Assembly (NCBI RefSeq): GCF_000802365.1
Contig: NZ_JSZE01000031.1
Coordinates: forward strand, 1 to 44,334
Reading direction: 5' to 3'
Source: Xanthomonas cannabis pv. cannabis
GTDB lineage: Bacteria; Pseudomonadota; Gammaproteobacteria; Xanthomonadales; Xanthomonadaceae
DNA: 44,334 nt
Shown here: one piece after another, positions 19,706 to 27,846 of the stretch
How the letters are laid out: each line of letters begins with the position of its first letter
Numbering within the stretch: position 1 is the stretch's first letter
Notes under the pieces: generated by a model
What the model was told of the DNA's origin: nothing
Seen by the model: only the letters and a program-made list of their open reading frames with translations
Databases searched by the model: none
Position numbers and translations under genes: made by a program

Positions 19706-19725
19706 TGGGACACTTTGGGACAGTG
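19706..19725 (+). repeat. Paired GGGACA sites, left arm (overlaps int leader)
   Basis: TGGGACACTTTGGGACAGTG contains two direct GGGACA copies and recurs with one 1-bp insertion and otherwise identical sequence at 30704-30724. It ends 4 bp before the integrase ATG. This looks like an arm-type integrase site that could also let the integrase limit its own synthesis. Confidence 0.6.
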
Positions 19726-19729
19726 AGCG

Positions 19730-20764
19730 ATGGCAACCTTTGAAAAACGTGTTGGAACAGCCGGCAAAGTCACTTGGCGCGTTCGCGTGCGGCGACTGTC
19801 GGGCCCATCGCTCACGAAGTCGTTTGATCGAAAGGCGGACGCTCAAGAGTGGGCGCGCAGCATCGAGCATAAGTTGGACGTGGGTGACTTCGTACCGTCT
19901 ACAGAAGTTCGCAAGCGCACTGTCGGTGACGCCATTGATCGCTATCTAGAAGTGACACTGCCGGCCAAGCGGCAAAAAGATGCAGCCAAGCAAATCCAGA
20001 TGCTGGCGTGGTGGAAAGCTGAAATTGGCAATGTGCCGCTTGTCGGACTAACCCCCGCCAAGATTGCTGCAATTCGCGACCGTCTAGCATCGGGCAAAGT
20101 TCGGGGCGACAAGCTGAGAAGTGGCAGCACGATCAACCGCCGTCTAGCTTCCCTGTCGGCGGTGATGAGCGTGACCGTCAAGGAGTACGGATGGTTGACC
20201 AAGAATCCTGTCCCCAACGTCACTCGCATGCAGGAGAGCAAAGGACGTGAGAGGTTTCTGAGCGAGCCGGAGCGCTTGGCGCTGTTGGCGGCATGCGATG
20301 CTTCGGACTGTCGTCCCCTAGCCCCTCTTGTCCGGTTGGCTTTGGCTACCGGCGCGAGGCGTGGCGAACTACTGGGACTGCAATGGGACCACGTTGACCT
20401 TGAACGCCGCACCGTCCGCTTCATGGACACCAAGAATGGGGAGAACAGGACGATTCCGCTCGCTTCCGGCGTAGCGCAAATGCTTCAGGCCATGCCACGC
20501 ACCCTAGGGCCGATATTTCCTATCACTGGCCCAATGCTCGACAAGCCATGGCGCGCGGTGTGTTTGTCAGCTGGCCTAGACGATTTCAGATTTCACGATC
20601 TCCGGCACAGCGCAGCCAGTTACTTAGCTATGAGTGGCGCATCGCTGATGGACATTGCGGCAATTCTTGGGCACAAGACATTGGCGATGGTGAAGCGTTA
20701 TAGCCACCTGAGCGAGCAACACACCAAAAGCGCAATTGATCGGATGGCGGAGAAGTTTCTATGA
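19730..20764 (+). CDS. int: Tyrosine recombinase (site-specific integrase)
   Basis: 344 residues. An N-terminal arm-binding/SAM-like region (1-165) precedes the catalytic domain. Catalytic residues are Arg210 (LATGARRGELLGL), His289 and Arg292 (FRFHDLRHS), His315 (AILGHKTL) and the nucleophile Tyr324 (VKRYSHLS). It lies directly beside attL and reads away from the tRNA, as expected for an enzyme that integrates the element at the tRNA-Leu 3' end. Paired GGGACA repeats sit just upstream of its start. Confidence 0.95.
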   Translation: MATFEKRVGTAGKVTWRVRVRRLSGPSLTKSFDRKADAQEWARSIEHKLDVGDFVPSTEVRKRTVGDAIDRYLEVTLPAKRQKDAAKQIQMLAWWKAEIGNVPLVGLTPAKIAAIRDRLASGKVRGDKLRSGSTINRRLASLSAVMSVTVKEYGWLTKNPVPNVTRMQESKGRERFLSEPERLALLAACDASDCRPLAPLVRLALATGARRGELLGLQWDHVDLERRTVRFMDTKNGENRTIPLASGVAQMLQAMPRTLGPIFPITGPMLDKPWRAVCLSAGLDDFRFHDLRHSAASYLAMSGASLMDIAAILGHKTLAMVKRYSHLSEQHTKSAIDRMAEKFL

Positions 20765-20781
20765 GCACCTGAACGATCGAT

Positions 20782-20802
20782 TCAGTTAAAAATTTGAACT
20801 GA
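20782..20802. repeat. 21-bp near-perfect palindrome after int
   Basis: TCAGTT and AACTGA arms enclose an A/T core; 9 of 10 positions pair around a central A. It lies 18 bp after the int stop and has no T-run, so it is operator-like or a weak terminator. Confidence 0.45.
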
Positions 20803-20866
20803 TAGTCGCATCAAAAAGCCTAAAAACAAGTATAAAAATTCAAAGTAACAAATAGTTAATTGACAC

Positions 20867-20897
20867 CTTGAATAATCGAATCGGACGATTATTCAAG
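20867..20897. promoter_or_regulatory. 12-bp perfect inverted repeat upstream of the AlpA/Xis-like gene
   Basis: CTTGAATAATCG and CGATTATTCAAG are separated by 7 bp, in an AT-rich 191-bp intergenic region. TTGACA sits just before it at 20860-20865 as a possible -35. It is placed as an operator for the early operon; the binding protein is unknown (the HTH protein encoded next is one candidate). Confidence 0.5.
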
Positions 20898-20955
20898 TTG
20901 ATAGTTGACGACGAAAGTCTCTGACCCATGATGGCTCCATCCAACAGCCAATCAC

Positions 20956-21165
20956 ATGAGTCAGCAAATGCATCGCACGCTAAAAACAGTCTCAGATTTT
21001 GCCGCCGATAGTCCGTTCACTGAAGCGCAGTTGCGCTGGTGGATTTTCCGACAAGAGGACAACGGGTTACGTGCCCATGGCGCAATTGTCCGCGTTGGCC
21101 GTCGCGTCTATGTTGATGTGCAGGCATTCGATAAGTGGATTGAAAGCCAGCAGGGGGCAGCGTGA
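20956..21165 (+). CDS. AlpA/excisionase-like helix-turn-helix protein
   Basis: 69 residues. The pattern FTEAQLRWWIFRQ...GAIVRVGRRVYVDVQAFDKWIESQ is that of a small MerR-like winged-helix protein of the AlpA/Xis type: a DNA-reading helix followed by a beta-hairpin wing. In satellites AlpA activates excision and early genes. It follows the integrase and two inverted repeats and opens a chain of overlapping genes: its TGA overlaps the next ATG by one base. Confidence 0.65.
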   Translation: MSQQMHRTLKTVSDFAADSPFTEAQLRWWIFRQEDNGLRAHGAIVRVGRRVYVDVQAFDKWIESQQGAA

Positions 21166-21419
21166 TGAGCCATCCTGCCTATCAGATCGAGACCTATCGC
21201 GAAGACTACCCGGACTATCCGGATGCGCACATTGGCAGAGTGATCGAATCAACCAAAAATGCGCTGACTACTTCACTGGAATATAAGCATCTTCCAGAGT
21301 ACGCGAAGAAAGCGGTTGCCTGCCTGATTGTCCGCTACACACTTGCGGGCCGCGACTTTGACGCAAAGCTGGCACTGCGCGGAAGCATTGACGCCATTGT
21401 GTGGGGATTCCCCAAATGA
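21165..21419 (+). CDS. Hypothetical early protein, 84 aa
   Basis: The start at 21165 (ATG, TGATG overlap with the HTH gene) is preceded by AGGGGG. The acidic, Tyr-rich N-terminus (ETYREDYPDYPDAHIGR) is followed by a helical region. I do not recognise it. Its place between an AlpA-like gene and the replication gene suggests a regulatory or replication-accessory role, by position only. It couples to the next gene through ATGA. Confidence 0.7.
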   Translation: MSHPAYQIETYREDYPDYPDAHIGRVIESTKNALTTSLEYKHLPEYAKKAVACLIVRYTLAGRDFDAKLALRGSIDAIVWGFPK

Positions 21420-21682
21420 TCAGCGTCAGCGATATCTTACTCACCCGCAAAATTGGCGAACTCTTCCCTCGCCGCCGTGCTGACATTGCGAGCGCGTATG
21501 CAAATGCGCACCTGCAATGGACCGCCTTTCAACAGCTACCTGCCGTCGAACCTGATGAATATAAGATCGCCCGATATCTGACAGTGCTATCGCTGTTCTG
21601 CGACAAGCCGAACACGAAAGCTGCATATCGCCAAGCGGCTCAAACGATTGTCGCGCTACACGCCGAATTTAAAGGCTTCTGA
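21416..21682 (+). CDS. Hypothetical early protein, 88 aa
   Basis: The start at 21416 overlaps the previous stop (ATGA); the alternative GTG at 21401 is less likely. It is mostly alpha-helical by composition (DILLTRKIGELFPRRRADIA..., YRQAAQTIVALHAEF). Not recognised. It ends 9 bp before the primase-helicase gene, so it is part of the same early operon. Confidence 0.7.
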   Translation: MISVSDILLTRKIGELFPRRRADIASAYANAHLQWTAFQQLPAVEPDEYKIARYLTVLSLFCDKPNTKAAYRQAAQTIVALHAEFKGF

Positions 21683-21691
21683 GGTACCCCA

Positions 21692-23566
21692 ATGAATAAC
21701 AGCATCTTACTTGGTAAGCAGGTAGCACCATCCCTGCCCGTCAGCTTTAGTAGAGGCTCGGGGATCTACGACATCCAACCCTTGAACAAGACGGTTGCCA
21801 ACTGGGGCGAGCTATGTTCGGCAATTCTCGGTGATGTCTCGCCCGCCAAGGGACATGCGTGGATCGCAGCGCCGTTCAATGGTACCCGTTGCAGTGAGAA
21901 CGTAGCGTCACGCAATTGGATCGGCCTGGATATTGACGGCACCACACGGGAAGATTTCGCACAGATCGTTGGAAAACTTCAATCATGCAATGCCTTGATC
22001 TACACCACCGCATCGCACAAAGATGAGTCGCCACGCGCACGCATCATCATTGAGTTGACGCAACCTGCATCGCGTGAGTCTGTCAGACTGACAAGTGAGC
22101 GGATTCGCCTGCAACTCAGTACGTCCGCCAAATGGGACGCTGCCTGTGATCGCTCTGAACAACCACTGTTTCTACCTGTCGTCGGGTTCAAACACTGGCA
22201 ATTCTCAGGTTCAGCCGTCACGCCAGTGCCCGAACCCCTGCCACTGCCCAAGCCCACTCCTGCCCCAATGGTCGCCCCGGATGGTGCTGCAATCGCCGTG
22301 GCTGAAATGGAGCTTGCCCGCACCTTGGAGCGCATTGCTTCCGTTCCCGAAGGAAACCGCAATCACCATATCAACGGTGCTGCACACGCAATGGGACGAT
22401 TCGTCGGTGCTGGGCGTCTGGATCAGCAATCAACGATCAAGGCTCTACACGCTGCGACGGTGAGCGCTGGCTGGGCAGATCCACAAAAGACGCTCAACAC
22501 AATCAAGTCTGCGATCAGGAAGGGTGCGAAAGATCCTGCTGTGCTGCCGGGCATCACCTACAGTCTGCCTGTCCCCGTAGCCAAGTCCTTACCGAAGCCG
22601 GACACAGGCATCTATTCGGCTGCGGACTTGATGACGCGCGAATTTAAGCCTGTGCAATGGGCGCTGCAAGATATCTTGCCAGAGGGTGTCACCATCTTGA
22701 GCGGACCGCCCAAGTGTGGGAAGTCGTGGCTTGTCTATCAAGCGTGTGTGGCGGTGGCAACCGGCACCCCTCTCTGGGCCGGGCGAGCGCCTGAGATCGC
22801 AGGAGAAGCGCTCTACATCGCACTGGAAGATAACCCACGCCGTATGCAAAGACGCCTGCAAAAGGTGATCGAAAATATCTCGAACCCTGATCTAACGCGC
22901 TTGCACTGCGTGCACGATTGGCCGAGATCTCATGAGGGTGTCGCCAAGATCGCTGCATGGATACGCACGAATCCTGAAACACGACTGGTGGTGATCGATA
23001 CCTTGGCAGCGTTTCGTGATTCCGATCCGGGCCGCAAGAGCGCCTATGCGTTTGACTATGAAGTTGGCGAATCGCTAAAGCCGCTCACAAGGGAATTTAA
23101 TGTCTCCATCGTTCTGGTGAGCCACACGAGAAAGCAAGCAAGCGCTGACTACATGCAGATGGTGAGCGGCACGCAGGGCCTCACCGGCTCGGTAGACAAC
23201 ATCATTGCGCTTGAGCGTGGGCGTGGCGAGTTCACCGGAGTGTTACGAGTTGATGGGCGTGACGTTGAGGAACCTGTAGATCTTGCGCTGAGCCTGGACG
23301 ATGGTCGCTGGAACTACGTTGGCAAGGTGGACGAAATCGAACGTTCGCGCGAACGAAACGATGTCATAGATGCAATGGTCACGCTTGGCTTGCCAGCGAG
23401 CGCCCGCGAAATTTTCGATGCCATGGAACCGGGCGCAAAATACGGAACAGTGAAGGTGCGGCTTACCCGCATGCTCAAAGCTGGTGAAATCTCAAAAAGC
23501 CCCATCGGATATTTCTTGGAGCGGCCCACAATCCCGCCGCCAACAACAGCAGCTGAGAAATCTTGA
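21692..23566 (+). CDS. Primase-helicase replication protein (PriRep-like)
   Basis: 624 residues; ATG after GAGG. The N-terminal part (about 55-165) looks like an archaeo-eukaryotic-type primase: GLDID with Asp80/Asp82, TTASHK with His109, and basic RARIII. A helical linker follows. From about 320 there is a RepA-type hexameric helicase/AAA domain: Walker A GPPKCGKSW (338-346), Walker B RLVVIDTLA (Asp436) and an SHTRKQ motor motif (477-482). It should unwind and prime the element's own origin, and the iteron cluster lies directly after the gene. The primase assignment rests on motif spacing only; the helicase assignment is firm. Confidence 0.85.
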   Translation: MNNSILLGKQVAPSLPVSFSRGSGIYDIQPLNKTVANWGELCSAILGDVSPAKGHAWIAAPFNGTRCSENVASRNWIGLDIDGTTREDFAQIVGKLQSCNALIYTTASHKDESPRARIIIELTQPASRESVRLTSERIRLQLSTSAKWDAACDRSEQPLFLPVVGFKHWQFSGSAVTPVPEPLPLPKPTPAPMVAPDGAAIAVAEMELARTLERIASVPEGNRNHHINGAAHAMGRFVGAGRLDQQSTIKALHAATVSAGWADPQKTLNTIKSAIRKGAKDPAVLPGITYSLPVPVAKSLPKPDTGIYSAADLMTREFKPVQWALQDILPEGVTILSGPPKCGKSWLVYQACVAVATGTPLWAGRAPEIAGEALYIALEDNPRRMQRRLQKVIENISNPDLTRLHCVHDWPRSHEGVAKIAAWIRTNPETRLVVIDTLAAFRDSDPGRKSAYAFDYEVGESLKPLTREFNVSIVLVSHTRKQASADYMQMVSGTQGLTGSVDNIIALERGRGEFTGVLRVDGRDVEEPVDLALSLDDGRWNYVGKVDEIERSRERNDVIDAMVTLGLPASAREIFDAMEPGAKYGTVKVRLTRMLKAGEISKSPIGYFLERPTIPPPTTAAEKS

Positions 23567-23588
23567 AATTTCATCCGACAAAAGGGTA

Positions 23589-23791
23589 CATCCCCTGTAA
23601 CTGGTGTAACTCCTGTAACTCCCTTGCTGTCATTGGCCTGTAGCAGTTACAGGGCAGTTACACCCCCCTGTAACTGCCCATAGCGGCATCTATACCGCTA
23701 GAACATAGTTACCACACTTCTTCCCTGTAACCCCTGTATTTGTAATCGAGAGTTACAGGAGTTACAGGAGTTACACCAGTTACAGGGGATG
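23589..23791. repeat. Candidate replication origin: nested palindrome of GTTACAG iterons
   Basis: About eleven copies of TGTAAC / GTTACA occur within 203 bp. The outer 34 bp (23589-23622) are a perfect inverted repeat of 23758-23791. In the exact middle is a second inverted repeat TAGCGG/CCGCTA (23681-23700) around CATCTATA. The outer and inner dyads share a centre at about 23690. It lies 22 bp after the primase-helicase gene, where satellites often carry their origin. Confidence 0.75.
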
Positions 23792-23830
23792 CACCCAAAT
23801 GCATCGCCTCCAACCGCCAAAGGTAATTTT

Positions 23831-23926
23831 ATGGACATCGACGAAATTTTCGCACCCTGGATCACCAGCCCCGAAATAAATTTCATGCTTCAGATAATTT
23901 TTCACGTAGCGGAGCAAATCTTATGA
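23831..23926 (+). CDS. Small ORF, 31 aa, coupled to the next gene
   Basis: The ATG at 23831 follows AAAGG and encodes MDIDEIFAPW... with an amphipathic C-terminal half ending FHVAEQIL. Its TGA overlaps the next ATG (ATGA at 23923-23926). Start, ribosome-binding site and coupling support translation; function unknown, possibly only a leader peptide. Confidence 0.45.
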   Translation: MDIDEIFAPWITSPEINFMLQIIFHVAEQIL

Positions 23927-24177
23927 CCACCGGACTCAGGTGTTGGGACGAACAAGGAAATCTCACGGTTGATCTGACAAGCCGCCTATCGCGAATAGTC
24001 GGCCAAACAGTCATCACCGCTGGTCAATCGGGCTCAGTGCAGGTTGACGCATCGCTGGGACGTCCCTGGTACTTTTTCACGTGGGGAAGATTTCCAGCGG
24101 TGACGATCAATGGCGGCACGATTTCGTGGGACGCGTCCGCTAGGGATAGTGTTCTAATGATCTATGGAGTGTATTGA
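23923..24177 (+). CDS. Hypothetical protein, 84 aa, related to the next gene's N-terminus
   Basis: The ATG at 23923 has GGAG 8 nt upstream. The protein begins MTTGLRCWDEQGNLTVD and is beta-rich with a Trp/Phe cluster (PWYFFTWGRFPAV). The N-terminus aligns with that of the next protein (MTAGMKVWAQDGSGVLQID), indicating paralogues. Similar short starts occur in phage proteins near tail-fibre genes, so a virion surface role is conceivable. It is not part of any core head family I know. Confidence 0.7.
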   Translation: MTTGLRCWDEQGNLTVDLTSRLSRIVGQTVITAGQSGSVQVDASLGRPWYFFTWGRFPAVTINGGTISWDASARDSVLMIYGVY

Positions 24178-24178
24178 C

Positions 24179-24835
24179 ATGACTGCCGGCATGAAGGTTT
24201 GGGCGCAAGATGGTTCGGGCGTCCTGCAAATCGACAACAAGTATCAAAACCTGTTTGTTCGCCAAAAAATTTCAGCACAAAGCGATTTCGTGGAAGTCGC
24301 AAATTTCTCATCTGGGCGGTTCATAGATGTTCGCTGTCTGGCGTTTCCTGTCGTAGCAGTCGGCAATTCGTTCCCGGTGTCAGTGGAGATCACGCAGCTT
24401 GGCGCGCAGTCTTATAGGATCAAATTCACAATGCCCGGAGCGGTTGGGACTGCGTTCGAGGCATGGGTCTTCGATATCTTGGACACCGCTGATACATCGA
24501 AGTACGGCCTAGTGGTTCGCGATCAAAATGGAAGGGTAATATTTGATGCGGTTAAGAAGCCTATGCGTGTAGTTGGCTTATTTCCAGCGACCGGCGAGAA
24601 CGGCGGATTTCTGGATGTGGCAGCTGGGCGAAAGTACGCTGTGGCTTGCACAAGCGGCTTTTATACAAAGAACATTGGCGCACCCCAATTCGGCTATTTC
24701 AGATACGGAGGAGTTTTAAGCAGCCCGACACGTCCGGCAATTGGCAATTTTCAAAGTGGATTTCAAAATACGACTACGGAGTATGGTGCGGATCGCCCTT
24801 CAATGGGCATTGCAATCGATGTGTCATACTATTGA
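24179..24835 (+). CDS. Hypothetical phage-like beta-rich protein, 218 aa
   Basis: The start at 24179 has GGAG 9 nt upstream; the ATG at 24164 lacks one. The beta-rich protein starts like its 84-aa neighbour and has an additional C-terminal domain ending SMGIAIDVSYY. I do not recognise a catalytic motif. It sits between the replication and head modules and is closed by a strong terminator. Candidate roles are head decoration, a neck/adaptor to helper tails, or a host-recognition fibre; none is shown by the sequence. Confidence 0.7.
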   Translation: MTAGMKVWAQDGSGVLQIDNKYQNLFVRQKISAQSDFVEVANFSSGRFIDVRCLAFPVVAVGNSFPVSVEITQLGAQSYRIKFTMPGAVGTAFEAWVFDILDTADTSKYGLVVRDQNGRVIFDAVKKPMRVVGLFPATGENGGFLDVAAGRKYAVACTSGFYTKNIGAPQFGYFRYGGVLSSPTRPAIGNFQSGFQNTTTEYGADRPSMGIAIDVSYY

Positions 24836-24883
24836 GTTTTCTGCGCAGCCCAACCCGTATTTCATCAAAAATCGATATACACC

Positions 24884-24919
24884 AATAGCCGTCAACAAGG
24901 ATGTTTGACGGCTATTTTT
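24884..24919 (+). terminator. Strong intrinsic terminator between early and head modules
   Basis: A perfect 12-bp stem AATAGCCGTCAA / TTGACGGCTATT with a 9-nt loop; the stem end runs into five T. It separates the 218-aa gene from the capsid gene, so the head genes need their own promoter. Confidence 0.9.
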
Positions 24920-24940
24920 ATATGCATAGTTTCTCTATCC

Positions 24941-24956
24941 GGGAATTCCCTATAAC
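24941..24956 (+). promoter_or_regulatory. Possible head-operon promoter with GGGAATTCCC palindrome
   Basis: A 10-bp perfect palindrome GGGAATTCCC (24941-24950) abuts TATAAC (24951-24956), a fair -10 with no good -35. GGAG and the capsid ATG follow at 24960 and 24973. This arrangement suggests an activator-dependent late promoter, by inference only. Confidence 0.3.
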
Positions 24957-24972
24957 CCCGGAGTAGAAACAG

Positions 24973-26184
24973 ATGCGTACCCTGAAAGAAATTCGCGAAG
25001 CACGCGCAGCCAAGGTTGCGGAAGCACGCGCCCTGGTCACTACAGCCGAACAGGCTAACCGCCAACTCACCACCGACGAACAAGGCAAGTTTGCCAATCT
25101 GCAAACAGAGATCACGGCGTTGGAATCGGACGAACAACGTCAGCAGTTTTTGGACGATGCCGAGCGCCGTTCACAGGCTCGCCCCGTCCACACGCCGAAC
25201 GGTAGCGATACCGAAACCCGCGTCAACCTGCTTTCAGTAGTCCGTGCAGGAATGGAAGGCCGTTCGCTGACAGGTGCCGAAGCTGAGATGCATGCTGAGT
25301 TGGAGCGTCGTCACGGTCCGGCACGCAATGGCGGCATCTTGGTGCCATTGTCGGCATTCGAGCGGCGTGCCAATACCACGGCAACCGCGCCTGAGTTGGT
25401 GGCTAACCAGCACCGTGCAGACCAGTACATCGGCCCGTTGCGTGACTCTCTGCTGGTTCGCAGCCTGGGTGTCCGGACTCTTACCGGACTGACCGGCAAC
25501 GTTTCGATTCCCAAGGCTGGCGCAGGCCTGACCGCTGGATGGGTCACTGAGGGTCAGGCATTGCCCGAGTCGCAGATGGACTTCGATTCGGTCACGTTGA
25601 CCCCGAAGCACGTGGGTGGCATCACTGAGATGAGCCGCCAGCTGATCCAGCAGAGTTCCCCGGCAATTGAAGATCTCGTTCGCGACGATCTGAGTTTTGC
25701 CGTCGCCTCTGCGATTGATCGGGCCATCATTGCAGGCACGGGCGCAAATGGTCAGCCGTTGGGCATCATCAATCGTGCCGGCGTGCAGAAAGACACCATT
25801 CCCACCACGTGGGCCGATGTGCTCGCGATTGAACAGCTGCTTGCGGCCATCAACGTCAATCCTACCGGCTGGTACACCAGCCCTGACGTTCTGTCGGCTC
25901 TGCGTGGAATTCTCAAAGCACCTACGGCCGGCAGCGACTACATTGCGACCGCAAGCCGTATTGGCGAACTTGCAGTGGCTGTCTCCAATGCATCGCCTGC
26001 CAACACCGCCATTCTCGGCGACTGGTCGCAGGTTCTGTTGGGGCAGTGGGGCGCGGTGGAAATCTTGGTCAACCCCTACGCCGAGACGCCTTATCGTCGT
26101 GGCGGTGTTTTGGTGCGTGCGATGGCGACGGTTGATGTGGCCGTGCGTCATGAAGAAGCGTTCGTAGTGGCTACGGGAGCCTAA
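24973..26184 (+). CDS. HK97-type phage major capsid protein
   Basis: 403 residues; ATG with GGAG 9 nt upstream. Residues about 1-75 form a charged coiled-coil delta/scaffold domain (LKEIREARAAKVAEARALV). The HK97 capsid fold follows from about 100: LVPLSAFERRAN, RSLGVRTLTGLTGNVSIPK, GWVTEGQALPES, TEMSRQLIQQS, IDRAIIAGTGANGQPLGI. The delta domain would be removed by the protease encoded next. The protein forms the icosahedral head shell. Confidence 0.93.
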   Translation: MRTLKEIREARAAKVAEARALVTTAEQANRQLTTDEQGKFANLQTEITALESDEQRQQFLDDAERRSQARPVHTPNGSDTETRVNLLSVVRAGMEGRSLTGAEAEMHAELERRHGPARNGGILVPLSAFERRANTTATAPELVANQHRADQYIGPLRDSLLVRSLGVRTLTGLTGNVSIPKAGAGLTAGWVTEGQALPESQMDFDSVTLTPKHVGGITEMSRQLIQQSSPAIEDLVRDDLSFAVASAIDRAIIAGTGANGQPLGIINRAGVQKDTIPTTWADVLAIEQLLAAINVNPTGWYTSPDVLSALRGILKAPTAGSDYIATASRIGELAVAVSNASPANTAILGDWSQVLLGQWGAVEILVNPYAETPYRRGGVLVRAMATVDVAVRHEEAFVVATGA

Positions 26185-26185
26185 C

Positions 26186-26704
26186 GTGGACATTGAGCGC
26201 CGCTTCGCAACCGGTGCCACTGTAGAGGGCCGCCAGCTTATCGGGCTGGCGGCTCCTTTCGGCACTGAAACACGTATCGCCGACTTCTCAGAATTGATTG
26301 CCCCTGGCGCGTTCACCCGAACGTTAGCGGAGAACAAAGACATCCTCGCGCTTGCGGACCATGCCCCGGACAAGGTGTTGGGCCGGACCAAATCGGGAAC
26401 GCTTGCACTCCGCCAGACCGATAAGGGTCTGGAATATTCGCTGACCCTTCCTGACACCAGTACAGGCAATGACATTCGCACGCTCGCACAACGTGGTGAT
26501 CTCGGCGGCGTATCGATGGGATTTATTGCGACTCGCGATAGTTGGGATGGGGATAGACGTACCTTGCATGAAGTTGAGTTGATCGAGATCAGCATTGTGC
26601 AGTCTTGGCCCGCCTATCCAACAACCACCGTCAGCCTGCGCAGCAAATCACAGCACGTGGATCAACTCGCGATCCTGAAATTTTGGTTGGAGACATGCAG
26701 ATGA
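26186..26704 (+). CDS. HK97 family prohead protease
   Basis: 172 residues; GTG start 1 nt after the capsid stop, with GGGAG inside the capsid gene. A serine protease of family S78: catalytic His59 (ALADHAPDKVLGRT) and Ser110 (GDLGGVSMGF), then the acidic HEVELIEISIV. It trims the capsid delta domain during maturation. It lies downstream of the capsid gene, whereas in HK97 it lies upstream. Confidence 0.92.
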   Translation: MDIERRFATGATVEGRQLIGLAAPFGTETRIADFSELIAPGAFTRTLAENKDILALADHAPDKVLGRTKSGTLALRQTDKGLEYSLTLPDTSTGNDIRTLAQRGDLGGVSMGFIATRDSWDGDRRTLHEVELIEISIVQSWPAYPTTTVSLRSKSQHVDQLAILKFWLETCR

Positions 26705-27846
26705 AATTTTGGCCATTCAACCGCGAACAACGCAAGACTGATCCAAGCTGGAATGCATTGGCTGCACGGGGAGCGTCAAGTGTCTCCGGTCAATTCGTAG
26801 ATGCGAAGTCCGCCGAATCAATCAGCACGGTCTTTGGCTGTGTGCAGGCTCTCAGTGAGTCCGTGGCATGCCTGCCGTTGCACGTTTATCAGCGCACGCA
26901 AGATGAGCGAGTGCGTGCCGATGATTACCCATTAGCACGCGTACTACGTCAACCGAACCCGAATCAATCGGGCCTGTCTTTCCGCGAATCTATGACCGCA
27001 TCTGTGTTGCTGCATGGCAATGCATATGCTCGCATTGAATCAAATGGCGCAGGCGAGATTACCGGACTGCACCCAATCGATCCTAGAACGGTCACGATTG
27101 TGGAGCTAGCATCGGGACGCTACGCCTATGACGTTGCCGGGAGTGTCGCCGTCACGCGTCTACTAGATGACGAAATTTTCCATCTTGCTGATCGTTGTGA
27201 TCTCGGCAGCATCGTAGGGAAAAGCAGGATCACTGTTGCACGTGAGACGTTGGGGCTTGGGCTGGCTCTGCGTAACCATGGGTCCAACACGTTTGCGAAT
27301 GGCGCGCAGCCGGGGGGAATTCTGACCGTAGATAACGGCCCGAAGGCTCTCACCAGCGAACAGCAATCCGATCTGCGCGACGCATGGAATTCACGCCATT
27401 CGGGTAGCGGCAATGCTGGGCGTGTAGCGGTGCTATCGGGAAACATGAAATATCAGCAAGTTGGCATGAGCCTGGATGACGCACAGTGGGTGGCGTCGCA
27501 GCAGTTCAGCGTGGAGGAAATCTGCCGCATCTTCCGTGTGCCCCCAACGATGGTGGGTGACTTGCGTCATGGGTCTTACTCCAACACTGCCGAATTGGGT
27601 AGCCAGTTCGTGCGGTATTCATTGGCCCGCTGGATTGCAATGTGGGAAGCCGAGATCACGCGTCAGCTTCTTGGCCCACTCGCACGCCGCAAATACTTGG
27701 CCGAACACAGCGTCGAAGGTTTGTTGCGTGGTAATCCTGAAGCACGCGCCGACTTTTACGCTAAGGCGATTGCATCTGGTTGGATGACAGTTGATGAAGT
27801 CCGCAGGCTTGAAAATTTGCCAAGGATTGGGAATGCGCAGGAGTAA
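26701..27846 (+). CDS. Phage portal protein (HK97 type)
   Basis: 381 residues. The ATG at 26701 overlaps the protease stop (ATGA) with GGAG 8 nt upstream. Family features include STVFGCVQALSESVACLPLHVY, HGNAYARIE, and the C-terminal FSVEEICRIFRVPPTMVGDL with NTAELGSQFVRYSL. It forms the dodecameric vertex through which DNA is packaged and to which the neck attaches, making it the natural place for a helper tail to be joined. Confidence 0.93.
   Translation: MKFWPFNREQRKTDPSWNALAARGASSVSGQFVDAKSAESISTVFGCVQALSESVACLPLHVYQRTQDERVRADDYPLARVLRQPNPNQSGLSFRESMTASVLLHGNAYARIESNGAGEITGLHPIDPRTVTIVELASGRYAYDVAGSVAVTRLLDDEIFHLADRCDLGSIVGKSRITVARETLGLGLALRNHGSNTFANGAQPGGILTVDNGPKALTSEQQSDLRDAWNSRHSGSGNAGRVAVLSGNMKYQQVGMSLDDAQWVASQQFSVEEICRIFRVPPTMVGDLRHGSYSNTAELGSQFVRYSLARWIAMWEAEITRQLLGPLARRKYLAEHSVEGLLRGNPEARADFYAKAIASGWMTVDEVRRLENLPRIGNAQE

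Noticed and set aside
23589-23791. CRISPR array
   Set aside because: Repeats are 6-9 bp, occur in both orientations and lack regular spacers; the layout fits iterons.
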